Shown: in pieces, positions 43,218 through 51,373 of the stretch
Layout: each line of letters opens with the position of its first letter
Position numbering within the stretch: the stretch's first letter is position 1
DNA from: Actinomadura sp. K4S16
Lineage (GTDB): Bacteria > Actinomycetota > Actinomycetes > Streptosporangiales > Streptosporangiaceae
Direction: 5' to 3'
NCBI RefSeq assembly: GCF_008327685.1
Contig: NZ_BDDE01000011.1
Span: forward strand, 266,361 to 330,360
Length of the DNA: 64,000 nt
Translations under genes and position numbers: made by a program
Notes under the pieces: generated by a model
The model's database searches: none
What the model saw: the letters and a program-made list of their open reading frames with translations, nothing else
Told to the model about the DNA's origin: nothing

Positions 43218-43895
43218 ATGACATGGATCGTGTTCGACTACGCGGGTGTGATCAGCGCGTCCCCGCCCGTGGGCGCCGGGGCGCTGCTGCCCCGGACGGT
43301 GGGTGCGCCGCCCGCGCGGTTCTGGCCGGTGTACTGGGCGCACCGGCGGGACTACGACCTGGCCGCCGTGACCGCCGCGGAGTTCTGGCGGCGTGTGTGC
43401 GGCCGGCTCGACGTGCCGGTGGACGACGACCTGATCCACGTCCTGGTGACCCTGGACGTGCGCACATGGGCGCACGTCAACGAGGACACCGTCGCCCTGC
43501 TGAGGGAGCTGGCGGAGCGGGGCACGCCGCTCGCCCTGCTGTCGAACGCTCCCGTCGAGCTCGCCCGCATGGTGGACGGACGGCCCTGGGCGCCGCTGTT
43601 CCGGCACCGGCTCTACAGCGCCGACCTGGGCCTCGCCAAGCCCGCGCCGGAGATCTTCCACGAGCTGACCGGGCGGCTCGGCGCGGCCCCGGACGAGGTG
43701 GTCTTCGTCGACGACCGCGAGGAGAACGTGCGGGCGGCCCGGATGCTCGGAATCCGGTCGGTGCTGTTCACCGGCGTGCCGGGGCTGCGCGCCGAACTGG
43801 CCCGCGTCGCCGGGGCGGACGGGGTCAGGGCAGGGCGGCGGGCGGGGTCTCGTACGGCCACAGGCCGCGGGACGCCATCACGTCGCGGAGGGTGA
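43218..43895 (+). CDS. HAD family hydrolase
   Basis: A 225-residue HAD phosphatase of subclass IA type. Motif I is FDYAGVI with nucleophile D7; the general-acid position two residues on is A9 rather than aspartate, as in some IA variants with a Gly here. Motif II is LLSNAP, motif III lysine lies in LGLAKPAPEIF and motif IV is VFVDDREENVRAA. The ATG has CGGGAGG upstream. The last 71 bases overlap the convergent glycerophosphodiesterase gene; the basic C-terminal tail encoded there is not conserved. A sugar phosphate substrate is suggested by the divergent DeoR-MFS pair. Confidence 0.85.
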   Translation: MTWIVFDYAGVISASPPVGAGALLPRTVGAPPARFWPVYWAHRRDYDLAAVTAAEFWRRVCGRLDVPVDDDLIHVLVTLDVRTWAHVNEDTVALLRELAERGTPLALLSNAPVELARMVDGRPWAPLFRHRLYSADLGLAKPAPEIFHELTGRLGAAPDEVVFVDDREENVRAARMLGIRSVLFTGVPGLRAELARVAGADGVRAGRRAGSRTATGRGTPSRRGG

Positions 43896-44640
43896 CCAGC
43901 TCGTCGGTCATGATGCCGTCGATGCCGAGGTCCAGGAGGCGCTTCATGGCGGCGGCGTCGTTGACCGTCCACGCGTGGACCTGGAGCCCGAGCCGGTGGG
44001 CGTGCTCGATGAACGCCTCGGTGACGAAGGGCACCGGGCCGAGGCCGTAGGGCACCTGGGCGCAGGCGACGCCGGTGGCGGCGAGGCGGACGAGCTTGGC
44101 GGTGGGCCCGCCGATGGACTTGGCGCGCAGCGCCATCAGGCCCCGCGGGCCGAGCGCCATGCACACCTCGTGGTCGGTGTACTGGGGGAGCCGGGCGCGC
44201 ATCTGCGCCAGCCGGCGGGTGGAGAACGAGGTGATGCACACCCGGCGCCAGGCGTCGGTGCGGCGCAGCGTCTCGGCGAGCGGGCCGATGACCGGGGCGT
44301 CCTTCAGGTCGATGTTGACGCGCGCCTCGGGGAAGGAGCCGAGGACGTCCTCCAGGCGGGGGATGGGCTCGGTGCCGCCGATGCGGGCCTTGGCGACCTC
44401 GGCGTAGGGGAGCCGGGCGATGGCGCCGGTGCGGTCGGTGACGCGGTCGAGGGTGCGGTCGTGGAAGGCGACCACGACCCCGTCGGCGGTGGCGTGGGCG
44501 TCGGTCTCCAGGTAGCGGTAGCCGAGGTCGGTGGCGCGCTGGAACGCGGCCATCGAGTTCTCCGGGCGCCCGGCCGCGCCGCCGCGGTGGGCGAAGGGGA
44601 TCGGGCCGGGATGGTCGAGGAATTCGAACGAGCGCCGCAC
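43825..44640 (-). CDS. Glycerophosphodiester phosphodiesterase
   Basis: A 271-residue TIM-barrel phosphodiesterase that cleaves glycerophosphodiesters to glycerol-3-phosphate and an alcohol. Catalytic HRG is at 18-20 followed by PENSMAAF (E27, N28); metal ligands E45 and D47 lie in YLETDAHATADG and catalytic H60 in AFHDRTLDRVTD. The C-terminal WTVNDAAAMKRLLDLGIDGI is standard. No signal peptide is seen, so it is cytoplasmic. The GTG at 44640 gives the family start RRSFEFLDHPGPIPFAHRGG; the longer frame adds 40 unlike residues. Confidence 0.9.
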   Translation of the reverse strand: MRRSFEFLDHPGPIPFAHRGGAAGRPENSMAAFQRATDLGYRYLETDAHATADGVVVAFHDRTLDRVTDRTGAIARLPYAEVAKARIGGTEPIPRLEDVLGSFPEARVNIDLKDAPVIGPLAETLRRTDAWRRVCITSFSTRRLAQMRARLPQYTDHEVCMALGPRGLMALRAKSIGGPTAKLVRLAATGVACAQVPYGLGPVPFVTEAFIEHAHRLGLQVHAWTVNDAAAMKRLLDLGIDGIMTDELVTLRDVMASRGLWPYETPPAALP

Positions 44641-44758
44641 CCGTCCGATTATGGCCGACCTCGCCGCCCGTCTTGACCTTACTGCGTAAAGGGCGGGGGC
44701 GGGAACGCCGGTGCTAGCGTCGGCGCGGCGAAAACCGATCAGCAAGGAGAACGCGGAC

Positions 44759-44980
44759 ATGGCGGACGTGAACGACTACAGGGCGACGTTCGAGCTGGTG
44801 GACGTGGACGGCGACGGCTACATCTCGACGGCCGAGCTGAAGAACCTGATGAGCCGGCTGGGGCAGGACGTCACCGACACCCGCGCCGTGGAGGTGGTCG
44901 TGGCCGCCGACGCCAACCGGGACGGGAAGATCTCCCTGGAGGAGTTCACCGCGCTGATGGAGCGCACCTCGTCCCGGTGA
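44759..44980 (+). CDS. EF-hand calcium-binding protein (calmodulin-like)
   Basis: A 73-residue soluble protein with two canonical EF-hands. Loop 1 is DVDGDGYISTAE (D15, D17, D19, Y21 backbone, E26) and loop 2 DANRDGKISLEE (D51, N53, D55, K57 backbone, E62). All Ca-coordinating positions are filled. It resembles the small calmodulin-like proteins known from streptomycetes. The ATG at 44759 has AAGGAGA upstream; a longer frame from 44711 is rejected. It stands alone between convergent or divergent genes, with no evident partner. Confidence 0.92.
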   Translation: MADVNDYRATFELVDVDGDGYISTAELKNLMSRLGQDVTDTRAVEVVVAADANRDGKISLEEFTALMERTSSR

Positions 44981-44998
44981 CGGCGGCGGCCGCGCGGG

Positions 44999-46831
44999 TC
45001 AGCGGGCCCGGCGCCGCAGCTTGAGGGCGTTGTCGGTGCGGGTCATGGTCCGCCCGTCGGGTGCGGTCTGGACGCGTTCGTGCTCGTCGCTGCGCAGGAC
45101 CTCCCATTCGCCGTCCGGCAGGCCGAGGGAGTCCAGGACCTCGTCGGGCGTGGGCAGGTGCACCCCGGGGTGGGCGCCGGGGTCCCACGGCGGGGGCCCG
45201 GCGTGCCCGACGACGAGCAGGATCCCGCCGGGCGCGACGGCTGCGGCGGCGGCCCGCAGGACCTCCTCGCGGGGCATGTCGGCGGGGGAGTGCAGGAACT
45301 GCGCCGACACCAGGTCGTAGGACCCTTCGGGGAAGGAGGCGGCGAGGTCGCGGCGCTGCCAGTCGACGCGGTCGGCGACGCCGGCCTCCTCGGCGTGGCG
45401 GGCGGCGCGCTCGAGCGCCACCCCGGAGATGTCGGCGGCGGTGACGCGCCAGCCCCGCCGCGCGAGCCAGACGGCGTCGGCGCCTTCGCCGCATCCGAGG
45501 TCCAGGGCGGTGCCGGGCTCCAGCCCGGCGGCCTCCTGGACGAGGACGGCGTTGGGCTCGCCGCTCCAGATGTGGTGGTGCTCGGAGTAGCGGGAGTCCC
45601 AGTACTCCTGGTGGGTGGTGGTGTCGTCCATGCTCCGATGGTGCGCGGCGACCGCGTCCGGCGGCGAACTGCGTTGCCGTTTCGGCAAAGCGGGCAGGAC
45701 GAGCGCGACCAGGACGGCCGGAGCCGCGGCGACGGCGTAGCACGCCGGGAGCGGCAGCACGTCCAGGGCCGCGCCGGTGGCGGCCGTGCCGCCGGAAGCG
45801 CCGAGGTTCAGCGCGGTGTTGACCCAGGCCACGGCGCGGGTCCGGGCGCCGGGCGGCGCGCCGGCGTCGGCGAGGAGGTAGGCGGTGGTCAGCGTCGGTC
45901 CGACGAACAGTCCGGCGGCGGCCGCCGCCGCGGCCAGCACGGCGACGGAGGGGGCGAGCCCCGCCGCGGCGAGGGCGAGGCCGAGCGGGCACGCGAGCAC
46001 GGCGAGCCGGCTGCGTCCGGGCGCGGCCCGGCTCAGCGCGCCGTAGGCGAGGCCGCCGAGGGTGCTGCCGGCGGCGACCGCGGCCTCCACCCAGGCGACC
46101 GCCGCGGGCTGGTGGTGGCGCTCGGTGAAGGCGACGGCCAGCAGGCCGGTCGAGCCGAGGACGACTCCGGTGGCGGCGGCGGTGAGGGCCGGCGCGAGCG
46201 GGAACACACGCACGCGGGCCGCGCGGCGGCGCAGTGCCGGGCGCGGGGCCGCCGGGGAGGCGACCATGCCGAAGGTCCCGGCGGCGATGAGGACGGCGCC
46301 GAGGGCGACCCCGAGGGACGGCGCGGCGACCGCGGCGAGCAGGCCCGCCAGGAGCGGGCCGGTGACGAAGACCAGCTCTTCGGAGACGGTGTCGAGGCTG
46401 TAGGCGCGGCGCAGGAGAGGGCCCTCCGGGAGGAGGCCGTTCCACAGCGTCCGCATGACCACGCCGACCGGGGGTGCGGTGACCCCGGCGGCGGTGGTCA
46501 GGACGCCGAGCAGCGGGACGGGCGCGTCGGGCCGCGAGGTGAGGACGGCGAGGGCGGCGAGGAGGAGGGCGTAGGCGGCGGCCATCGGGGGCAGGGCGCG
46601 GCGGGGCCCGTGCCGGTCGATGAGGGCCGCGCGCACCGGCGACACGACCGAGACGGTGAGGCCGAGCAGGGCCAGCAGCCCGCCGGCCTGGGCGTACGAG
46701 CCCGTGGTCGCGGTGAACGCCAGGGTGAGGGACAGGTAGACGGTCCCGTAGGACAGCCTCCCCAGAAAGGCGAAGGCGAAGGTGCGGGAGGCGTGGGGGG
46801 CGCGCAGCACGGCCGCGTATGACGCTGTCAT
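44999..46831 (-). CDS. MFS transporter fused to a SAM-dependent methyltransferase
   Basis: One uninterrupted 610-codon frame. Residues 1-385 form an MFS permease (12 hydrophobic segments, IDRHGPRRALPPM after TM2). Residues 401-610 are a class I methyltransferase, beginning MDDTTTHQEYWDSRYSE, with the SAM motif ALDLGCGEGADAV (442-454) and VTAADISGVALERAARHAEE. The linker SSPPDAVAAHHRS contains no stop. The methyltransferase ATG at 45631 could also start a separate protein, although its ribosome site is poor. A leader peptide and stem-loop precede the gene. A drug-export plus modification role is inferred. Confidence 0.82.
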   Translation of the reverse strand: MTASYAAVLRAPHASRTFAFAFLGRLSYGTVYLSLTLAFTATTGSYAQAGGLLALLGLTVSVVSPVRAALIDRHGPRRALPPMAAAYALLLAALAVLTSRPDAPVPLLGVLTTAAGVTAPPVGVVMRTLWNGLLPEGPLLRRAYSLDTVSEELVFVTGPLLAGLLAAVAAPSLGVALGAVLIAAGTFGMVASPAAPRPALRRRAARVRVFPLAPALTAAATGVVLGSTGLLAVAFTERHHQPAAVAWVEAAVAAGSTLGGLAYGALSRAAPGRSRLAVLACPLGLALAAAGLAPSVAVLAAAAAAAGLFVGPTLTTAYLLADAGAPPGARTRAVAWVNTALNLGASGGTAATGAALDVLPLPACYAVAAAPAVLVALVLPALPKRQRSSPPDAVAAHHRSMDDTTTHQEYWDSRYSEHHHIWSGEPNAVLVQEAAGLEPGTALDLGCGEGADAVWLARRGWRVTAADISGVALERAARHAEEAGVADRVDWQRRDLAASFPEGSYDLVSAQFLHSPADMPREEVLRAAAAAVAPGGILLVVGHAGPPPWDPGAHPGVHLPTPDEVLDSLGLPDGEWEVLRSDEHERVQTAPDGRTMTRTDNALKLRRRAR

Positions 46832-46871
46832 GGAGTCGGTTCCTCAGGAAGGCCCGGGGGCCGGTTTACGG

Positions 46872-46915
46872 GGACGCCGGAGGCCGCCGCGGCATCAGCG
46901 GCGGCGGGGGCGTCC
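46872..46915 (-). terminator. Attenuator-like stem-loop in the MFS-methyltransferase leader
   Basis: Two stacked stems: 46872-46878 with 46909-46915 (GGACGCC/GGCGTCC) and 46883-46890 with 46898-46905 (GCCGCCGC/GCGGCGGC), separated by a small internal loop. The hairpin starts at the last base of the leader peptide stop codon and ends about 40 nt before the MFS ATG. Confidence 0.65.
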
Positions 46916-46938
46916 TACGCAAAGATGAGGAACCGCAT
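46915..46938 (-). CDS. Leader peptide MRFLIFA upstream of the MFS-methyltransferase gene
   Basis: A minus-strand ATG at 46938 opens an eight-codon frame ending TAG at 46915 and encoding MRFLIFA. A -10-like TACGAT (46945-46950) lies 6 bases before the ATG, so the transcript would start at or next to the A of the ATG, that is, leaderless. The stop codon abuts a strong stem-loop. This is the layout of ribosome-stalling leaders that control antibiotic resistance genes. The frame is too short for homology, so the case rests on position and structure. Confidence 0.5.
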   Translation of the reverse strand: MRFLIFA

Positions 46939-47002
46939 GCCGTGATCGTAACGCGTGCGCGGCCGGTGGGAGATCCCGCCGGCGCATGTCGGGGCCCCTG
47001 GT

Positions 47003-48247
47003 TCATGCGCCAGGCCGGATACCGGACCCAGAGGGTTCGAGGTCCGGCGGCCCGGCGAGGGCGGGAGCGCTGAGGGGAGGCCGCGAGCGGGGCGTCGTGC
47101 GGCGGGACAGCAGGACTCCGGCCAGTGCGGCGGCGAGGCCGGCCAGCCCGGCGGCGGCGAAGCCGCCTCCCGGAGCGGTGAGGTCGATCGCCGTGCCGGC
47201 GGCGGGGGCCCCGAGGGCGAAGCCCGCGCTCAGCGCCGAGGACTGCAGGCCCGTGGCCTCGCCGCGCACGCCGGCGGGCGCGAGGCGGCTGACGGCGTCG
47301 GCCACCGTGGACAGCGTCGGGGCGGCGAGCAGGCCGGCGCCGGCGCCGGCCGCGCACAACCAGCGCCAGTCGTGGGCGAGCCCGGCGGGCACGGTCGCCA
47401 GGCCGAGCAGGCCGAGCAGCAGCCACGCGGGCAGCGGCCGGGGGAGCGCGCCGTACACCAGGCCGCCGGCGACGGACGAGACGCCGTAGACGGCCACGAC
47501 CACGGCCGCCCAGGAGACCTGGCCGGCGTCTTCGAGGGTGGCGACGATGGCCAGGTCGGTGGCGCTGAGCAGCATGGTGGCGCCGAACGCCGTCACCAGC
47601 GTCGCGATCATGCCCGGGGTCAGCCACTCCCGGCGAGGAGGGCGGCCGACCGCGGCGGCGTCCGCTTCGTCCCCGGTCCGCAGGGGCGGGTCGAGCAGGG
47701 CGATTCCCACCGCGCCCGCCAGCATCGCGGCGCCGACGCCCCACGCCACCAGGCCGGGGGACGCCTTCGCCGCACAGAAGATCACGATCGGGGGGCTCAG
47801 CATGTACGACAGTTCGCCCTGCACCGATTCCAGCGCGAACGCGGCCTGGCGCTGCCCCGCCGTCGTCATGGCGGCGATCGCCTGCCTGGTGACCAGGGGG
47901 ACCGGCACCATGAGCAGGCCCGCCGCGAAGGCGGCGCCCAGCAGGGCGCCGTACGGTAGGACCGGCACGCTCAGCCAGAAGACGGCCTGCACCGCGGCGG
48001 TGGTCAGCAGGACGACCCGCGGCCCCCGCGTGTCGATCACGCGGCCGAGCAGCGGCCCGCCCAGCGCCATCCCCGTGCTGACGGCCGCCGCGACGCCTCC
48101 CGCCGCGGCGTAGCTCATGTCCAGGCCCAGCACGACGTACATCGTCAGCGCCATCACGTCGGCCGTGATCGCGGCGCGGGCGAGGAACGCGATGCCCAGC
48201 AGTGGTGCCATCCTCGGCACGGCGAGCACCTGTCGGTAACCGGTCAC
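47003..48247 (-). CDS. MFS transporter
   Basis: A 414-residue permease with about 12 TM segments. The opening VTGYRQVLAVPRMAPLLGIA and GGPLLGRVIDTRGPRVVLL after TM2 match the actinobacterial MFS family next to LysR regulators. The C-terminal tail is Pro-rich. The GTG at 48247 is used because upstream residues are unlike the family and lie in the promoter region. It is divergent from the LysR gene, which probably controls it. It is a distant paralogue of the next MFS gene on the same strand; the substrate is unknown. Confidence 0.87.
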   Translation of the reverse strand: MTGYRQVLAVPRMAPLLGIAFLARAAITADVMALTMYVVLGLDMSYAAAGGVAAAVSTGMALGGPLLGRVIDTRGPRVVLLTTAAVQAVFWLSVPVLPYGALLGAAFAAGLLMVPVPLVTRQAIAAMTTAGQRQAAFALESVQGELSYMLSPPIVIFCAAKASPGLVAWGVGAAMLAGAVGIALLDPPLRTGDEADAAAVGRPPRREWLTPGMIATLVTAFGATMLLSATDLAIVATLEDAGQVSWAAVVVAVYGVSSVAGGLVYGALPRPLPAWLLLGLLGLATVPAGLAHDWRWLCAAGAGAGLLAAPTLSTVADAVSRLAPAGVRGEATGLQSSALSAGFALGAPAAGTAIDLTAPGGGFAAAGLAGLAAALAGVLLSRRTTPRSRPPLSAPALAGPPDLEPSGSGIRPGA

Positions 48248-48320
48248 CCGCGCGACGCTAGATGATCTGTCCTGGCCATAGGAAGCAGTTAATCCGCTTG
48301 ACCCGACATAATGGCTCCTT

Positions 48321-49163
48321 ATGGCGAGAGATCTCGAGATCGCGTTGCTGCGGTCGTTCGTCACCGCAGTCCGGGCGGGCAGCATCAGCCGCGCCGCGAC
48401 CGCGCTCGGGCAGACCCAGCCGGCGATCAGCCAGCAGCTGCGCAGGCTGGAGAGCACCGTGGGCCGTCCGCTGCTGCACCGGTCCGCCTCGGGCGTCGCG
48501 CCGACCCGGGCGGGTGAGGAGCTCCTGCCCTACGCCGAGCGCATCCTCTCGCTGTCCGCGCAGGCGCTCACCGAGACCGTGCGCGCGCTCACCGGCCGCT
48601 GCGGCGTCGGGCTTCTCGAGGACCTCGCCGCGTCCCGGCTCTCACAGGCCCTCGCCGACCTCGCCCGGCTGCACCCCGGCGCGACGCTGGAGGTGCTCAG
48701 CCTCTCCAACGCCGCGATGCGGGAGGCCTACGACGCGGGCCGCGTCCAACTCGTGCTCGACGTGATGCCGTGCGTTCCCGGGCCGCCGCGCTGGACGGTG
48801 CGCCGCCCGCTGGTCTGGGCGGTCGGTCAGGGCGTGGACGTGGCCGCGGACCCGCTGCCGGTGGTGCTGTTCTCCAACCCGTGCTCGTGGCGTACGGCGG
48901 TGCTGGAGACGCTGGTGCGTTCCGATCGGCGCTGGCGGGTGGCGTTCGAGAGCAACGGCCTGGCGGGCGTGCTGGCAGCGGTGCGAGCCGGCCTCGGCGT
49001 CGCGGCGCTCATGCCCGCGAACCTGGAACCGGCCATGGCCTGCCATGACGCGGACGCCCTGCCCGCCCTGCCGGACGTCGAGTTCGGTCTTGTCCGGCAC
49101 CCGGCGACCGACGATGATCCCCTGGTCGATGCGGTGGAGACCGCACTCCGACGCATGATCTGA
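48321..49163 (+). CDS. LysR family transcriptional regulator
   Basis: A 280-residue regulator. The N-terminal winged HTH covers about 4-63 (LEIALLRSFVTAVRAGSISR, then ATALGQTQPAISQQLRRLES). A linker helix and a shortened substrate-binding domain with LVLDVMPC and GLAGVLAAVRAGLGVAALMP follow. It is divergent from the MFS gene with a 73-bp gap, the classic arrangement in which LysR senses a ligand and activates the adjacent exporter. The ATG at 48321 is selected; an ATG 10 bases earlier is out of frame. Confidence 0.9.
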   Translation: MARDLEIALLRSFVTAVRAGSISRAATALGQTQPAISQQLRRLESTVGRPLLHRSASGVAPTRAGEELLPYAERILSLSAQALTETVRALTGRCGVGLLEDLAASRLSQALADLARLHPGATLEVLSLSNAAMREAYDAGRVQLVLDVMPCVPGPPRWTVRRPLVWAVGQGVDVAADPLPVVLFSNPCSWRTAVLETLVRSDRRWRVAFESNGLAGVLAAVRAGLGVAALMPANLEPAMACHDADALPALPDVEFGLVRHPATDDDPLVDAVETALRRMI

Positions 49164-49222
49164 CGACCGCCGCGGGCCGGCGCTCCGGCTTTCGGCCGCC
49201 TAGGCCCGGCTGCCGGTGGGGG

Positions 49223-49774
49223 TCAGGCGCTCCATTCGCGTCGGCGGGCCTCGGCGAGGGCGATGGCGGTGGCGACGGCGACGTTGAGGGAGCCGACGCG
49301 TCCGACCTGGGGGATGTAGGTGACGGCGTCGGCGGCGGCCAGCAGGGCGGGGGAGCAGCCGTGGTCCTCGCTGCCGATGGCGAGGCAGACGTCCCCGCCG
49401 AGGGGGGCCTCGTGCAGGGGCACGGCGTCGGTGGTCAGCTCCACGGCGACGAGGCGCAGGCCCTCCTTGCGGACGGCGGCGGCGGCCTCGGCGGCGGTGC
49501 CGGCGTGCTCCCAGGAGACGAGGCGGTCGGTGCCGAGGGCGGTCTTGGCGACGTTGCGGTGGGTCGGGGGCGTGGCGTTGCCGGCGAGCCACAGGTGCTC
49601 GACGCCGAACACGGCGGCGCTGCGGATGATCGAGCCCATGTTGAAGGGCTGGGTGACCGATTCGATGAGCAGGCCGAGGCGGGCCTCGGTGCGGCGGCGC
49701 CAGTCGCGGTTGAGGCGCTTGACGTCGGTGGCGCGCAGCTGGCGGCGCCCCTGGGCGGGGTCGGGGGTGCTCAT
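49223..49774 (-). CDS. TrmH/SpoU family RNA 2'-O-methyltransferase
   Basis: A 183-residue SPOUT enzyme. Motif 1 is QPFNMGSIIRSAAVFGV (N45 and R51), motif 2 LAIGSEDHGCS (E136) and motif 3 VTYIPQVGRVGSLNVAVATA (151-170), which together form the SAM-binding knot. The basic N-terminus RATDVKRLNRDWRRRTE is typical of TrmH, which makes Gm18 in tRNA, but rRNA targets cannot be excluded. The ATG overlaps the upstream methyltransferase stop, so the two RNA-modification genes are coupled. Confidence 0.88.
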   Translation of the reverse strand: MSTPDPAQGRRQLRATDVKRLNRDWRRRTEARLGLLIESVTQPFNMGSIIRSAAVFGVEHLWLAGNATPPTHRNVAKTALGTDRLVSWEHAGTAAEAAAAVRKEGLRLVAVELTTDAVPLHEAPLGGDVCLAIGSEDHGCSPALLAAADAVTYIPQVGRVGSLNVAVATAIALAEARRREWSA

Positions 49775-50385
49775 CGGGTGTGGCCTTCCGTGCGGGACGC
49801 GACGCGCAGGACGCGGTAGGCGGATCGGGAGGCGATCCGTTCGGTGGGGAAGCCCTGGCCGGTCAGCCACTTCTGCAGGGAGTCGGAGCCGAGGTGCTTC
49901 TGGACGACGAGGTGGGCGAGGCCGCCGGGGGCGAGGCGGGGGAGCCAGGTGAGGAGGAGGTCGTGCAGGGCGGCCTTGCCGATGCGGATCGGCGGGTTGG
50001 ACCAGATCGCCGCGAACCGCAGCTCGGGGTCGACCTCGTCCGCCAGACTGAACCTTACATTGTCAAGGCCGGCGGTTTTGGCATTCTCCTCGGCGAGCCC
50101 CAAGGCTCGCTGATTCACGTCCACTCCAAAAACTCTCGCCTGGGGCGAGCGCTTGGCCATGGTGATGGCGATGGGGCCGTATCCGCAGCCGAGATCGAGC
50201 AGGTCTCCGGTCGCCGGGGGCGCGGGGACGGTCTCCAGCAGCACGCGGGTGCCGGGGTCGACGCGGTCGGGGGAGAACACGCCGCTGTCGGTGGCGAGCC
50301 GCAGGTGCAGGTCCGGCAGGACGAGGTCGACGGTGCGGCGGCGGCTGGCGGCGTCGGGCCGGTCGGCGAAGTAGTGTTCCCCCAC
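49771..50385 (-). CDS. RsmC/RlmG-type class I methyltransferase
   Basis: A 204-residue protein equal to the C-terminal catalytic half of RsmC. The SAM motif is DLLDLGCGYGPIA (61-73) and the base-flipping motif NPPI is at 130-133 (IWSNPPIRIGK), characteristic of N2-guanine methyltransferases of rRNA. HYFADRPDAASRRRTVDLVL is the usual actinobacterial start. The GTG start at 50385 begins an operon with the TrmH-like gene. A 16S rRNA guanine target is likely but not proven. Confidence 0.85.
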   Translation of the reverse strand: MGEHYFADRPDAASRRRTVDLVLPDLHLRLATDSGVFSPDRVDPGTRVLLETVPAPPATGDLLDLGCGYGPIAITMAKRSPQARVFGVDVNQRALGLAEENAKTAGLDNVRFSLADEVDPELRFAAIWSNPPIRIGKAALHDLLLTWLPRLAPGGLAHLVVQKHLGSDSLQKWLTGQGFPTERIASRSAYRVLRVASRTEGHTR

Positions 50386-50425
50386 GTCGGCCGACCGTAT
50401 CAGCGTTCGGGGGCCGCGCGAGCCG

Positions 50426-51373
50426 TCAGGGGAGGCGCGAGAACCAGACGAGGGAGACGCCGCCGGCGGCGAAGGCGAACAGCAGCGCGATGCCGACGTA
50501 GCGGGCGGCGACGTCGCGGTGCTCGGTCCGGAAGCCGAGGGAGGTGCCGATGTTGGCGTAGACCTCGCGGAGCTGGTCGGCGTCGGCGGCCTCGTAGGCC
50601 TTGCCCTCGGTGCTCTCGGCGAGGCTCTTCAGGGTCTCCTTGTTGACCGAGACGCTGGTGGTCTCGCCTTCGATGTCGACGGTGCCGTAGGGGGTGCCGA
50701 AGGCGATCGTGGAGACCGGGACGTGCGCGACGCGGCTGGCGTCGATGGCCTCCTGCACCGAGCGGCCGGTGGTGTTGTCCCCGTCGGACAGCAGGACGAT
50801 GTGGGCGGGCGGCGGGTCCTGGCGGGCCTGGGCGTCCAGGGACCGGACGGCCTGCAGGGACGTGAAGACGGCCTCGCCGATGGCGGTGCGCTTGGCGAGG
50901 ACGAGCTGGTCGAGGGAGGCGACGGCGGCGTCGCGGTCGGCGGTCGGGGCGGCGATGAGGTTGGCGCTGCCGGCGAAGGCGACGACGCCGACGTTGAAGC
51001 GGCGGGGCAGGTCGCCGATGAACCGCTTGGCGGCGGCCTTGGCGGCGTCGAGGCGGCTGGGGGTGACGTCCCGGGCCATCATGGACAGCGACACGTCGAC
51101 CGCGACCACGATGGTGGCGCGGTCGCGGGGGACCTTGACGGCGGTGGCGGGCCGCGCGAACCCGAGCATCATGAGGGCGATCATGATGAGGAACAGGACG
51201 GCGGCGACGTGCCGGCGCCAGCCGGGGCGGCGCGGGGCGACCTGGGACAGCAGGGCGAGGTTGGTGAACCGGACGGCGTACTGCCGGCGGCGCAGTTGCA
51301 TCAGCAGGTAGGCGGCGGCCAGGGCCGGCAGGAGGCCGAGGAGCCAGAGGCGTTCGGGTGACAGGAAGGTCAT
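50426..51373 (-). CDS. BatA-type VWA domain membrane protein
   Basis: A 315-residue membrane protein. An N-terminal BatA-like region contains two TMs (about 8-25 and 57-73). A von Willebrand A domain follows, with the complete MIDAS motif D93-x-S95-x-S97 (AVDVSLSM), the threonine region and the second aspartate loop LLSDGDNTTG. It ends with a C-terminal TM (VGIALLFAFAAGGVSLVWF). The VWA domain faces the outside or periplasmic side. It is third in the MoxR-DUF58-VWA unit; such units act as chaperone-like systems for metalloenzyme or envelope maturation. Confidence 0.9.
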   Translation of the reverse strand: MTFLSPERLWLLGLLPALAAAYLLMQLRRRQYAVRFTNLALLSQVAPRRPGWRRHVAAVLFLIMIALMMLGFARPATAVKVPRDRATIVVAVDVSLSMMARDVTPSRLDAAKAAAKRFIGDLPRRFNVGVVAFAGSANLIAAPTADRDAAVASLDQLVLAKRTAIGEAVFTSLQAVRSLDAQARQDPPPAHIVLLSDGDNTTGRSVQEAIDASRVAHVPVSTIAFGTPYGTVDIEGETTSVSVNKETLKSLAESTEGKAYEAADADQLREVYANIGTSLGFRTEHRDVAARYVGIALLFAFAAGGVSLVWFSRLP

